Source of the DNA: Pseudoprevotella muciniphila
GTDB lineage: Bacteria; Bacteroidota; Bacteroidia; Bacteroidales; Bacteroidaceae
Assembly: GCF_003265305.2 (NCBI RefSeq)
Contig: NZ_CP033459.1
Location: 1,426,001-1,490,000, forward strand
Length of the DNA: 64,000 nt
Reading direction: 5' to 3'
The notes beneath the pieces were generated by a model. That model searched no databases. It was not told the DNA's origin and worked only from the letters and a program-made list of their open reading frames with translations. The position numbers were made by a program, and so were the translations under genes. Positions 34,745 to 43,426 of this stretch are shown one piece after another (the first letter of the stretch is position 1; each line of letters starts with the position of its first letter).

Positions 34745-36313
34745 ATGAAAAAACAGAAGACTATGGCTAAATCAGCGAATTTCAATGTAGAAGAAATGCT
34801 GCCCCTTGGCACGGAAATCAATCATGGTAAATACCGTATCGACAGTTACCTGTCGCAAAGCCGTTATTCCAATACATACATAGCCACACGCCTCGACGAA
34901 ACGAAGGAAAAAGTGGTGATAAAGGAATTTTATGTCAGTGGCATTACCGGCAGGGCAGGCAACAATATAACTGTGGGAGTGTATGACGCGAAGTATCAGG
35001 ATTATTTTCAGTATCAGCGCGAGCGCTTCAAGATAGGTGCGGGCAGGATAAAGAGTCTGGCAAATCCTGCCATCGTCAAGATTCTGGACTGTTTTGAGGA
35101 CGAGGGCACCGCCTATTATGTGATGCGCATGATAGAAGGCGAAACGCTGTCGAAGAGGATGAAGCGTCTTGGCAAGCCTTTCTCCGTGAATGCCATGAGC
35201 CGTTATCTCGACTCCCTGTCAACAGCATTGGAAGACATACATGGCCACAAACTGGTGCATCTGAACATCAATCCCGACAACGTCATCATCGACGGTTCAG
35301 ACCATGCCGTACTGATAGGCTTCAATCCGGGGCGAGACATAAGTAACGAACTGACTCCCGGTCAGATACCCGAAGAACTCCCCAAAAACGACAATGGCTC
35401 TTATTCGCCTTTGGAACAAATCAATGGCGACAATGAGAAAATAGGTGCCAAGACCGATATTTACGGCCTCGGCATGTTGCTCTACAACTGCCTCACCGGT
35501 AAGGTACCTCCTACGGCAGACGAAATAGCCGACCCCAACGCCATGAAATACGATGAGCGCGTTACGCCACAGATGCAGCACCTTATCGCCAGAATGACCA
35601 ATCCCAACTGGGAGAATCGCATGGCAAGCATAGAGGATGTGCTGAGATACCTCGGCACGGAAATTACTTATACCGGAGGTGGCAATGACAACGGTGGTTC
35701 GCGCAGAGGGGCACAGATAGTCTTCATCCTTTTCGTTTTGGCAGTTCTGGGTGCCATTGTGTTCGGCATCGTGCGCATGTGCTCTTCAGATTCAGATGAA
35801 GATAACATTGTTATCATGGACGGTGGCACACCGGAACAGGTGCACGACATACAGAAAAATGCTGAAGAGAAAAAGGATACCGTGGATGCTAATAAAACCG
35901 AAGCAGGGCAAAAGGAAGAAGTGAAAAAAGAGGAAGAAAAACCCGCACCTGAAGCCACAGAGCAGAAGACGGAGGAGGCGAAGCAACCTGAACAGCAACC
36001 CGCTCCTGCGCTTTCAGGCGAAACGGAATACCTCAAGAAGAACGACGTATGGTCATCTTCAACAAATGCCAACAGCAAATCGCTCGTATCAGCCATACAG
36101 AAGGGCGAAGCCGACGGCATACTCAACCATCCTTATTCTAAACTCAACGACAAGACCCGTCAGAACGGCTATTGGCTGCAAATCGTGGACAGGGTGAAGG
36201 AGATGAAGGCACAAGGACGCGATGCCGAACTCAAAGCCGCACTTCAGTCGGTATATAAAGACCCCCTGAACCTGAGAGAAGTCAACGACAAACTCGCACG
36301 CATGAAAAAATAG
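34745..36313 (+). CDS. Membrane-anchored protein kinase-like protein (predicted pseudokinase)
   Basis: 522 residues from ATG 34745; an internal ATG at 34763 (MAKSANFNVEEML) is also plausible. A Ser/Thr-kinase fold spans residues ~25-310. The ATP-anchoring Lys is present in VVIKEFY and a typical IYGLGMLLYNCLTGKVPP segment is seen. However, the Gly-rich loop reads YLSQSRYSNTY, the catalytic HRDxKPDN reads HLNINPDN (~172-179, Asp replaced by Asn), and DFG reads GFN (LIGFNPG). One transmembrane helix at ~325-345 (IVFILFVLAVLGAIVFGIV) precedes a Lys/Glu/Pro-rich linker and a C-terminal helical domain outside the membrane. Likely a signalling or scaffold pseudokinase rather than an active enzyme. 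Confidence 0.82.
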   Translation: MKKQKTMAKSANFNVEEMLPLGTEINHGKYRIDSYLSQSRYSNTYIATRLDETKEKVVIKEFYVSGITGRAGNNITVGVYDAKYQDYFQYQRERFKIGAGRIKSLANPAIVKILDCFEDEGTAYYVMRMIEGETLSKRMKRLGKPFSVNAMSRYLDSLSTALEDIHGHKLVHLNINPDNVIIDGSDHAVLIGFNPGRDISNELTPGQIPEELPKNDNGSYSPLEQINGDNEKIGAKTDIYGLGMLLYNCLTGKVPPTADEIADPNAMKYDERVTPQMQHLIARMTNPNWENRMASIEDVLRYLGTEITYTGGGNDNGGSRRGAQIVFILFVLAVLGAIVFGIVRMCSSDSDEDNIVIMDGGTPEQVHDIQKNAEEKKDTVDANKTEAGQKEEVKKEEEKPAPEATEQKTEEAKQPEQQPAPALSGETEYLKKNDVWSSSTNANSKSLVSAIQKGEADGILNHPYSKLNDKTRQNGYWLQIVDRVKEMKAQGRDAELKAALQSVYKDPLNLREVNDKLARMKK

Positions 36314-36350
36314 AATTCTGCGTAACGACGTAACAATAAGAAAAACAAAT

Positions 36351-36386
36351 AAGTGCCGCAACGAGTAATCCGTGCGGCACTTATTT
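36351..36386. terminator. Bidirectional terminator between convergent genes
   Basis: Perfect 10-bp stem aagtgccgca (36351-36360) / tgcggcactt (36373-36382) flanked by aaat and attt. It separates the plus-strand pseudokinase gene from the minus-strand ATPase gene. Confidence 0.85.
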
Positions 36387-36407
36387 GCATCCATGTGCTT
36401 TTTGATG

Positions 36408-37538
36408 TTAGATAAACTCCAAGTAATTATCCTTGTTTACCACATGATATTCTGCGTGCGGATATGCTTTTTGAAAAACTGTCGGGATAGCAGGCTTCTT
36501 GTTACCCCATTTGAATTCCAATGCTGTCAAACTATCTGAACTCTCTTCTATAAGGTCTATCTCCTGTTTGTCATAAGTGCGCCAGAAATAAAACTCTTTA
36601 TGTAGCCCCTTATTGAAATTCTCTTTGCGTCGCTCTCCGATGATATAATTTTCCCACAATGCCCCGACATCCTGCCTGACAGCTATTGGTGAAAAAGATC
36701 CGATGATAGCATTGCGAATGCCGTTATCGTAGAAGTACCACTTTCCGGCTTTTGTCACTTCCTTACGAAGGTTGCGCGAGTAAGCACCCAGACGATAGAT
36801 GACAAAGACTTTCTCCAGAAGATTCAAGTACTTTTCGGCTGTTGTTTTACTCATGCCAAGTTGTTTGCCTAACTCTTCGTATGAAACTTCGCTACCCATC
36901 TGAAATGCAATTAGTCGTAGCAAATCGCGCATCTTATTTGAGTTTTTCAGGCCGTCTATTGCCAATATGTCCTTTAGCAGATAAGCGTTGACAATGTCGC
37001 GCAGATAGTCAATCTTATTTTCATAATTATCCATCATTACCACTTCCGGATAAGAACCATAGATTAGTCGGTCCTCTATGTTCTGGCGGGTTTCAAAAGC
37101 GCTTTCAGTTTGTGCAATTTCCTCTTGCGAGAATGGGGTAAGAATAAATTGAGTGCTACGACCAACCAATGGTTCACCGGTCATGTTAAGTAAATCGAAT
37201 GAAGAAGAACCGCTTGCCAGCACACATATACCTGGTATTTCATCAACAATCAACTTCAAAATACTGCCGATATATGGAATATTCTGTGCTTCATCGATAG
37301 CAAGCAAGTCAATACCGTTTAGTAAATGGCGATAATTGGCTATCGAGCGTTTTTCCAACAATGCCAATGTATCGTAATCTTCGCCGTTGAGCATCATCGT
37401 CCGACCGGGAAAATCGTTCACAATTTTACGCATCATTACCGTCTTTCCTACGCGTCGTGCGCCAAAAACCAACACAGCCTTATTGGGAGTGATTCGCGCT
37501 GTTATTCTCTCTTGAAGTGTTCTTTTGATTGTTCTCAT
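36408..37538 (-). CDS. AAA-type ATPase with DUF4143 C-terminus
   Basis: ATG at 37538 (MRTIKRTLQERITARITPNK), giving 376 residues. Walker A FGARRVGKTVMM, Walker B LLAIDEAQNIP. After the ATPase core come a winged-helix-like segment (MGSEVSYEELGKQLGMSKTT) and a DUF4143 domain ending with a PD-(D/E)xK-like pattern (EIDLIEESSDSLTALEFKWG). This family is common and multi-copy in Bacteroidetes; function is unproven, with ATP-dependent nucleic-acid or transport roles proposed. It stands alone, convergent with the pseudokinase gene. Confidence 0.85.
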   Translation of the reverse strand: MRTIKRTLQERITARITPNKAVLVFGARRVGKTVMMRKIVNDFPGRTMMLNGEDYDTLALLEKRSIANYRHLLNGIDLLAIDEAQNIPYIGSILKLIVDEIPGICVLASGSSSFDLLNMTGEPLVGRSTQFILTPFSQEEIAQTESAFETRQNIEDRLIYGSYPEVVMMDNYENKIDYLRDIVNAYLLKDILAIDGLKNSNKMRDLLRLIAFQMGSEVSYEELGKQLGMSKTTAEKYLNLLEKVFVIYRLGAYSRNLRKEVTKAGKWYFYDNGIRNAIIGSFSPIAVRQDVGALWENYIIGERRKENFNKGLHKEFYFWRTYDKQEIDLIEESSDSLTALEFKWGNKKPAIPTVFQKAYPHAEYHVVNKDNYLEFI

Positions 37539-37675
37539 AAACTTGACAGATTCTGAGGCAAAGATAAAAACATATTTTGAAATGGCGAAATTTACGCAAA
37601 AAACGTACTGACAAGTGGCGATTTTTACGATTTTACAGTCCAGATTATTCCAAATGAGTGTCGAAACTATCAGGT

Positions 37676-38314
37676 TCAGAAACCCATCCAAATGGCATAT
37701 TCATACCATCCTTGCTGATTCTTACCTTGCGGAGTAAGTTGATAAAGAAGAGAGGAAACACGCTCGTCGCTTTTTTCGCCCCATAGGTCATCCTCAGATA
37801 TGCTGTGTATTCCACCATTTTTGATAGGTTTACCTGTGACGTAAAATACATTTGGTTCGCCGCCCTGTATTTGTAGCAGACCATAATCAAGTGCTTCGGT
37901 CATAAAACTTTTATAATCTTCTTCATCCGAGAAGTATATTCCTGCACCAGTGTCAGTACATGCTGAAAATTCTAAGACACAAGCATGCTTTCTTATCTTC
38001 TCAAATTTGCTTATCCCATTTGTATCCCTTTCACACTCCAAGTAGTTTGCGTTTCGACCATAAACTATACTGATTTCGTCTGGATACACATTACCATCAT
38101 CATTGTTACTATAATCTCCATCGTAGTAACTATAATTTAGAAGAGTAAGACCCGCAGCATCAGCTATTGCTTTAGGTGGTAGTTCTTCATTTTCTTGAAT
38201 CTGTTGTAGTAGTGTTAGCAGAGTGTGAAATGTAGGTTTATTGTCGGTCTGCGCCGTTACGCAGCTTGATAGCGGCACGCAGGTGGTAAGGAAAATGAAT
38301 ATTATTCTTCTCAT
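37676..38314 (-). CDS. Putative lipoprotein of unknown function
   Basis: 212 residues with a lipoprotein signal (IFIFLTTCVPLSSC, lipobox LSSC at about residue 18). The mature part is acidic, with no recognised motif (for example AAGLTLLNYSYYDGDYSNND and DTGAGIYFSDEEDYKSFMTE). Codon use and composition are AT-richer than the arg genes. I do not recognise the family. Confidence 0.6.
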   Translation of the reverse strand: MRRIIFIFLTTCVPLSSCVTAQTDNKPTFHTLLTLLQQIQENEELPPKAIADAAGLTLLNYSYYDGDYSNNDDGNVYPDEISIVYGRNANYLECERDTNGISKFEKIRKHACVLEFSACTDTGAGIYFSDEEDYKSFMTEALDYGLLQIQGGEPNVFYVTGKPIKNGGIHSISEDDLWGEKSDERVSSLLYQLTPQGKNQQGWYEYAIWMGF

Positions 38315-38447
38315 ATTTAGTGTATTTTATAATGGATATTTATTATCAGCAGAACCTAATAAAGGTTATTGCCTACAAAAGTATAAAAAAAGCACACTGT
38401 AGAAAGTTTGCAGATATTTGGAACGCCCCACCTTTCTGGTATTATGA

Positions 38448-38654
38448 ATATATGTCAGTATTTGGTATTATTGCGAATTGCTTCGCGACCGCCGTAAGGA
38501 GAAGAAGATGACACAACAACAGCTGGCAGATGCCGTAGGAGTGAAGCGTTCTTATATCGCCCGTGTAGAAAAAGGAGAAACGGATGTGCAACTGAGTAGT
38601 TTCCTGCGAATTGCCATGGTGTTGGGTATACAGTTGGTGCCCGTTCTGCGTTAG
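38448..38654 (+). pseudogene. Remnant of an XRE-family HTH regulator (antitoxin-like)
   Basis: A short frame reads LLRDRRKEKKMTQQQLADAV then GVKRSYIARVEKGETDVQLS and SSFLRIAMVLGIQLVPVLR, a complete Cro/C1-type helix-turn-helix of the kind found in HigA-like antitoxins. The open frame begins after a stop at 38445-38447 and has no proper upstream start; ATG 38508 would begin inside the helix. The N-terminus and any partner toxin are absent, so this is probably decayed. The rest of 38315-38789 holds no other convincing gene. Confidence 0.5.
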
Positions 38655-38742
38655 AGATTGTATAGGGGATGTTTTGGAAACTGCGTGAAAATACCCTTTT
38701 GCTAAAAAAACTAAAAATCGGATGAAAGCGGCAACTTTTGTG

Positions 38743-38750
38743 TAACTTTG
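38743..38750 (+). promoter_or_regulatory. -7 box of the thioredoxin-like gene
   Basis: TAACTTTG, 40 bp upstream of the ATG at 38790; -33 match is poor. Confidence 0.5.
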
Positions 38751-38789
38751 CGCACTTTTGTAATAAAAACGAACGGAAAATATTCAAGT

Positions 38790-40298
38790 ATGAAAAGACT
38801 ACTTACTTTAGTTTTTGCACTTCTTGCCGCATTAGGCATAGCAGTGCCCGAAGCCTCTGCACAGCAGGGACCGAGCACTTACGAATGGGCTGAGCCCTAT
38901 CGTAAGGAAGTAAAGATGAATTACGTTTATTCCTTAGAGGATGCCTTGAAATTGGCAAAAAAATCGAAGAAACCCATCTTTGTGAATTGCTTTGAGGACT
39001 GGGCTGTGCCCTGCCATCTGGCTAACCACTATTTCTTCAGCAACGAGGAGTTGTGCAAATGGATGGACGAAAACTTTGTTTGCCTATGGCTCAACACGCG
39101 GGCATCCGAAAATTTTCCCTTCCGCGAAAAGTATAAAGTGAGTGCAATGAGTTGCTACATCGTACTGGACCGCTTCGGCGAGGTGATACAGATGTACCGT
39201 GGTTTCAACAATTTGCCTACTGATTCCGCAAAAATGCCCGAGGCGTTCATGAACAATATGAAACTCGCGCTCAACGAAGAAACTTCCCTACGTGGTACGG
39301 CGAAGAAATATAACGCCGGCGACCACTCCAAGGAGATGACCTTCAAGTATCTTAAGGCGATAGAAGCAGCAGGAGAGGATAGTCTGATCAATGTGATGAG
39401 ACCGGTATATTTTGAGATGCTCACGCCCGAAGAATATGCCCTGGAGGAGAACTGGACCACCGTGCGCCATTATGCACGCGACATCAATTCGCCCGTTTTC
39501 AAATATATCACGGAAAACCGCGAGGCGTTCGACAAGAATATAGGCCAGAAACGTGTGGACGACGTCCTCGCCTCAGGCTTTGTCAGCGAACTCATGCCCT
39601 ACGTCATGGGTGAGAAGGCCTACGACAGCAAGCATGTGCTGGATATCTATCTCGCCATGAACAAGGCAGACATAGCAGATGACAATGACTGCTTCGTGAT
39701 TTACGACATCGTAAAGACGCATGGTGAGCACAAATATGCCGAAACCATCGAAAGCCTGAAAAAACTCGACCTACGCAATAAGCCGATAATCGACATGTCG
39801 CTCAAATTCCCCGACCAGACACCTGAGGAAACAAAAATGCTCACCGAATACTTCAAGGCACGTCAGATGGAGTATGGCAGTGAGAGGAGTTCATACTTCC
39901 GTGCTTATCGCGACATGGTGGAAAACCTCAACCGCGTAGGTGGAATCAAGTTTGAGACAGGTACCCTCGAGACAGTCCTTGCCAAGGCGAAAGCCGAAGG
40001 GAAAATGGTGTTCGTGGACTGCTACACCACATGGTGCGGTCCGTGCAAGATGCTCGCCAAACAGACATTTACAGACGCCACGGTGGGCGACTACTATAAC
40101 GAACGCTTCGTATCCATTCAAATCGACATGGAGCGCGGCGAAGGTCCCGAACTGGCAAAGCGCTTTGGTGTGGCAGCATATCCCACATTGGTTTATCTCA
40201 ACAGCGACGGCACAGTCATCGCAAAGCAAGAAGGTTTCAGACGACCTGCCGAATTCCTTGCAGCAACAAAGAAAGCGTTGGAGGAGGCAGGTAAATAA
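38790..40298 (+). CDS. Exported protein with two thioredoxin-like domains
   Basis: ATG at 38790 (MKRLLTLVFALLAALGIAVP), giving 502 residues with a signal peptide ending ASAQ. The N-terminal thioredoxin-7-like domain begins SKKPIFVNCFEDWAVPCHLA; where an active site CxxC would be, it has WAVPC, so one Cys is lost. The C-terminal thioredoxin domain has a normal WCGPCK motif near residue 414 (VFVDCYTTWCGPCKMLAKQT) and the cis-Pro region AAYPTLVYL. The middle is helical. Probably a periplasmic disulfide or thiol protein with one active and one inactive module. The aspartyl-protease gene follows 28 bp downstream. Confidence 0.85.
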   Translation: MKRLLTLVFALLAALGIAVPEASAQQGPSTYEWAEPYRKEVKMNYVYSLEDALKLAKKSKKPIFVNCFEDWAVPCHLANHYFFSNEELCKWMDENFVCLWLNTRASENFPFREKYKVSAMSCYIVLDRFGEVIQMYRGFNNLPTDSAKMPEAFMNNMKLALNEETSLRGTAKKYNAGDHSKEMTFKYLKAIEAAGEDSLINVMRPVYFEMLTPEEYALEENWTTVRHYARDINSPVFKYITENREAFDKNIGQKRVDDVLASGFVSELMPYVMGEKAYDSKHVLDIYLAMNKADIADDNDCFVIYDIVKTHGEHKYAETIESLKKLDLRNKPIIDMSLKFPDQTPEETKMLTEYFKARQMEYGSERSSYFRAYRDMVENLNRVGGIKFETGTLETVLAKAKAEGKMVFVDCYTTWCGPCKMLAKQTFTDATVGDYYNERFVSIQIDMERGEGPELAKRFGVAAYPTLVYLNSDGTVIAKQEGFRRPAEFLAATKKALEEAGK

Positions 40299-40326
40299 TC
40301 GGTAGTAAACTATTATTCAGACTAAC

Positions 40327-41490
40327 ATGAAGCGCAAATTATTGATGCTCTGCGCTGCATTGGCAGCCCTGTTACCTGCAAAGGCTTTTTATATGGAGAC
40401 CTCTTACGGCATGGAAAACGGCAAGATGGTCGTAACAGCCGCCGTAAATGGGGTGCGGGGCAAGTTTATTGTCGATACCGGTGCGCCCTGTTGCCTATCT
40501 GCCAATTTTGCAAAAAAATGCGGCATACCCGCAGAAAGCGGCATACCTCAGCAGTCGTACGACTCGAATGGCAACATCGTGATGTCACATGTGGTGCAGG
40601 TAAGGTCATTTGCTTTAGGCGGTGTGGACTTCCAGCAGTTGCAAGCCATGAGAATGGCTCCGAACAGCGTCATAGACCAGTTTGGCATAGATGGCATAGT
40701 GGGCTACAACCTTCTCAAGCAAGGCAAGGCGAAATTCGATGGTCGCAACCGTCGCTTCATAATGTCGGATGATGATGAGAAACTCGGTATCGACTATAAT
40801 TGTGGTGTCGTCATGGTGCCCGACCATTTTCTGGCACTTATCCCCGTGAGGATGGGTGTGCAGACCGACACCGTGATGTTCGACACGGGGGCGGAGAGCC
40901 TATATGAGATGTGCACCAAGACCTACGACAGGGTGCGCAGCGCAACGGCAGACATCAACCTTCTCGCCACAGGCAAGGGCACACTTTCGATGGGTGCAGC
41001 AGGAATGGAGGACGCATCGGTAAAGTACAGGCTCAAGATGCCGGAATTCAACATAGGTAACAGTGCTTTCGCCAATGTTACTACTATTACTACTGATGCC
41101 CACGACTCCCGTATTGGCAGCGAATTGCTCAAATTTGGCGACGTCATCATAGACTACGCTGAAGGCATCTTCTATTTCCAGCCTTACGAGCAGGAGAAAG
41201 TGCCCGATTGCTATCAGCCTGACTGGAACGTCGTGCCTGTCGTGATGGGCAACAAGGTGGTGGCAGGAATGGTGTGGGAAGTGCCGCAGAAAGGGCTTAA
41301 CACCATGCCGCAGCCTGACATAGTGGCAGGCGACCAGATTGTAGCCATTGGCGACACACGTTGCGAAACAGTCGATATGCGCATGGCTACGACAACAAAT
41401 CTTTTCAACATGAATCCCTACGGCACTAAGATTACGTACCGCAGTTCAAAAACGGGAAAAGAGGAAACAATGACGATAAAGATGCAGTAA
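40327..41490 (+). CDS. Retropepsin-like aspartyl protease with C-terminal PDZ-like domain
   Basis: 387 residues with a short signal sequence (MKRKLLMLCAALAALLPAKA). Two aspartyl-protease half-sites: FIVDTGAPCCLS (Asp ~50) and VMFDTGAESLYEM (Asp ~186), so both catalytic aspartates occur in one chain as in pepsin-like bilobal enzymes of Bacteroidetes. The C-terminal ~75 residues look like a PDZ module (PDIVAGDQIVAIGDTRCETV). A periplasmic or surface protease is likely. Probably co-transcribed with the thioredoxin-like gene upstream. A strong terminator follows. Confidence 0.85.
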   Translation: MKRKLLMLCAALAALLPAKAFYMETSYGMENGKMVVTAAVNGVRGKFIVDTGAPCCLSANFAKKCGIPAESGIPQQSYDSNGNIVMSHVVQVRSFALGGVDFQQLQAMRMAPNSVIDQFGIDGIVGYNLLKQGKAKFDGRNRRFIMSDDDEKLGIDYNCGVVMVPDHFLALIPVRMGVQTDTVMFDTGAESLYEMCTKTYDRVRSATADINLLATGKGTLSMGAAGMEDASVKYRLKMPEFNIGNSAFANVTTITTDAHDSRIGSELLKFGDVIIDYAEGIFYFQPYEQEKVPDCYQPDWNVVPVVMGNKVVAGMVWEVPQKGLNTMPQPDIVAGDQIVAIGDTRCETVDMRMATTTNLFNMNPYGTKITYRSSKTGKEETMTIKMQ

Positions 41491-41517
41491 TGAATAGATA
41501 CTTTATATATAGAGATT

Positions 41518-41556
41518 GCCCACAATGCCGATATGAATTGGCATTGTGGGCTTTAT
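41518..41556 (+). terminator. Terminator after the aspartyl protease gene
   Basis: Perfect 12-bp stem gcccacaatgcc (41518-41529) / ggcattgtgggc (41540-41551) followed by tttattat. Confidence 0.85.
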
Positions 41557-41572
41557 TATGGGTTATTTTGTT

Positions 41573-42295
41573 TTACTGAACATAGCCACTACCAAGACAC
41601 ACACCACAATTTTTCCTATGGTGGGAGTGTGCAGACATAGTTCTGTTGCATGTAGAGCAATATCTGTCATTCCCCCTTCCTGTGTAGTCTGGTTGCCAAA
41701 TAATCTCATCCATCCCTTTTCCACTTCCCCCGCAGCTTGGACATTGACGCCTGCCGCTAGAACTTGAGGAACTTGAATTTGAATTGTTATAATTTATGCC
41801 GCCATTATTTAAGGGCATATTCATTTGAGCTGCAAAGTAATTACTTATGTTGTTGAAAAGTTTTCTGTCATTTTGATAGAATTCGCCACGTTTAACTCGT
41901 GAAAGATATTCTCTAGCATTAAACCCCCAAGCTACTGCATTTTCATATTTCGAAATAATTATTTCTTTATTCGTTTCGCGGGAAAAGTTGTCAAGATTGG
42001 ACCAATTTATCGCCAACATTATTTCAGAAGTCAATCCATATAAAAAGCTTATTTCGCCACTTTTAATTCCTTGCGCCAAAAGATCTAATTCGGCTTTTCT
42101 TGCTGCGTCATTAGCTGCTCTATAATCCCCTTTTGCAATATAAGACTTAATGTTAATTTTAGCACCCATGAGTTGCCCTTGATTATAAGCATCTTGGTAG
42201 GCATTTGGGTTTGCAAAAGGGTTAAAGGGATTAATCCATTGGGCATTAAGGCTTAAAGCCTCAAAAAGCATCAGAAAAATGAATATTTTTTTCAT
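41573..42295 (-). CDS. Exported protein with C-terminal DnaJ-type zinc ribbon
   Basis: 240 residues; signal peptide MKKIFIFLMLFEALSLNA. Low-complexity Ser run near residue 175 (NNSNSSSSSSSGRRQ), then a Cys-rich tail with CPSCGGSGKG and CGVCLGSGYV, the CxxCxGxG pattern of DnaJ-type zinc fingers, plus CSTCNRTMSAHSHHRKNC. A protein-binding zinc module outside the cytoplasm would be unusual. The function is unknown. It is transcribed from the promoter at 42553-42584 with a ~250-nt structured leader. Confidence 0.65.
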   Translation of the reverse strand: MKKIFIFLMLFEALSLNAQWINPFNPFANPNAYQDAYNQGQLMGAKINIKSYIAKGDYRAANDAARKAELDLLAQGIKSGEISFLYGLTSEIMLAINWSNLDNFSRETNKEIIISKYENAVAWGFNAREYLSRVKRGEFYQNDRKLFNNISNYFAAQMNMPLNNGGINYNNSNSSSSSSSGRRQCPSCGGSGKGMDEIIWQPDYTGRGNDRYCSTCNRTMSAHSHHRKNCGVCLGSGYVQ

Positions 42296-42352
42296 GATTT
42301 ATATTTTTTTGCCTCACACAGCACCGAAATGAGATTTTGTTATTAAATGAAT

Positions 42353-42546
42353 GAAGCGTGGTGCTGATATGCTTCACTCTGATGGAGGTCGTGAGAATAA
42401 CCTTGTAGAAAGTAAAACAATAATAGCCCACGCTTTATGCGCGAACCATTATACTCACTTGTCTACTTAGGAAGTTTCTCACGTTTCCATCACAAGACGA
42501 GCATAACGCTTCGTTGTTATAATCACTGATTGAGTATTACTCAATC
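42353..42546 (-). ncRNA. Rod-like structured leader or palindromic element
   Basis: The ~200 nt downstream of the promoter at 42553-42584 fold on paper into one long rod. Paired segments (plus-strand coordinates): gaagcgt 42353-42359 with acgcttc 42506-42512; gatgga 42381-42386 with tccatc 42486-42491; cgtgagaa 42390-42397 with ttctcacg 42476-42483; ccttgtaga 42401-42409 with tctacttagg 42462-42471; then further inner pairs. A perfect hairpin gattgagta-t-tactcaatc (42528-42546) sits at the transcript 5' end. It might be a leader, a 6S-like RNA or a transposon-like palindrome. Confidence 0.45.
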
Positions 42547-42552
42547 GTGGCA

Positions 42553-42584
42553 CAAAAATACATATTTTTTATAAAAAATGCAAA
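42553..42584 (-). promoter_or_regulatory. Promoter of the structured leader
   Basis: On the minus strand TTTG (complement of 42581-42584), 20-bp spacer, TATTTTTG (complement of 42553-42560); full consensus match. No gene is seen in 42585-42893; that stretch is AT-rich without clear structure. Confidence 0.7.
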
Positions 42585-42893
42585 TTGGATTTTTTATTGG
42601 TAAAAAAAGGAGACAGAGAAAAAAGTCTCATTAGAGGTATGTGAATACAAATTGTGCGACTTTTTGAATGCGAAAGAATTTACACAGCATTGTCTTTGAT
42701 GTTTAACGCTCATTATTAAAAACGTTTGTAAGTTGACTTCGTCCATTCGTATTTCGCGTTTCAAAAACAATAGTCTTTCACGTTCTAAATTATAAAAAGT
42801 AAGTCCCTCATGTCATCAACATAAATACTCAAAGCAACTATATAAACGGGTTTGCCGTTGTTTTCTAAGAATTTACCAGATACCAATAGATAA

Positions 42894-43415
42894 TTATGAA
42901 ACGAACTCCCTGAGGAAACGCTCCACGCTGCGGCTGATGCTGGGCAGCCCGAATTGCTCGGGACGTATGTCGCCGATGGGCACCCATCGGAGTTCTGCCA
43001 CGTCATCGTGCGCTTCGGGTGTATCACCTTCAATCCTGCACAGGAACATGGCGTCAACGGTATGAACGTTAAACCCGGAGAAAGGATAGACGTTGTGCGA
43101 AGAAAAGAGATAGCGCAATATCTTGGCCTGACAACCCGTTTCTTCCTTTATCTCTCGCAGACAGCTCTCTTCGAGTGTTTCGTTCGGATCGACGAAGCCG
43201 CCCGGCAGGTCGAGTGTGCCCTTTGCAGGTTCCAGCGCACGGCGGCAAACGAGCAGTTCTTCCTTGTCGTTCAGAATGAATGCCGCGGTGGAGGCTGAGG
43301 CGTTGTGATACAGTGTGAAACCACAGTCGGCGCAGCGTTTTGAGCGGAAGTCGTTTACGGCGAAATGCTGGCTGCCGCAGTGTGGGCAGTAGTTGAAATG
43401 GTCGAGGAAGTGCAT
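42894..43415 (-). CDS. Nudix hydrolase with zinc ribbon (NADH-pyrophosphatase-like)
   Basis: 173 residues. N-terminal zinc ribbon CPHCGS...CADCGF (Cys 10, 13, 28, 31) followed by the complete Nudix box GGFVDPNETLEESCLREIKE then ETGC at about 72-95 (GX5EX7REUXEEXGU). Hydrolyses a nucleoside diphosphate linked to another moiety; the actual substrate cannot be told. It lacks the NudC SQPWPFPxS signature, so NAD specificity is doubtful. It follows the M16 protease gene with an 11-bp gap. Confidence 0.88.
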   Translation of the reverse strand: MHFLDHFNYCPHCGSQHFAVNDFRSKRCADCGFTLYHNASASTAAFILNDKEELLVCRRALEPAKGTLDLPGGFVDPNETLEESCLREIKEETGCQAKILRYLFSSHNVYPFSGFNVHTVDAMFLCRIEGDTPEAHDDVAELRWVPIGDIRPEQFGLPSISRSVERFLREFVS

Positions 43416-43426
43416 GAGTTCCGTGG

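Noticed and set aside
38320-38511. Small plus-strand frame starting in the gap after the lipoprotein gene
   Set aside because: It overlaps the XRE remnant in another frame and shows no domain or start signal.
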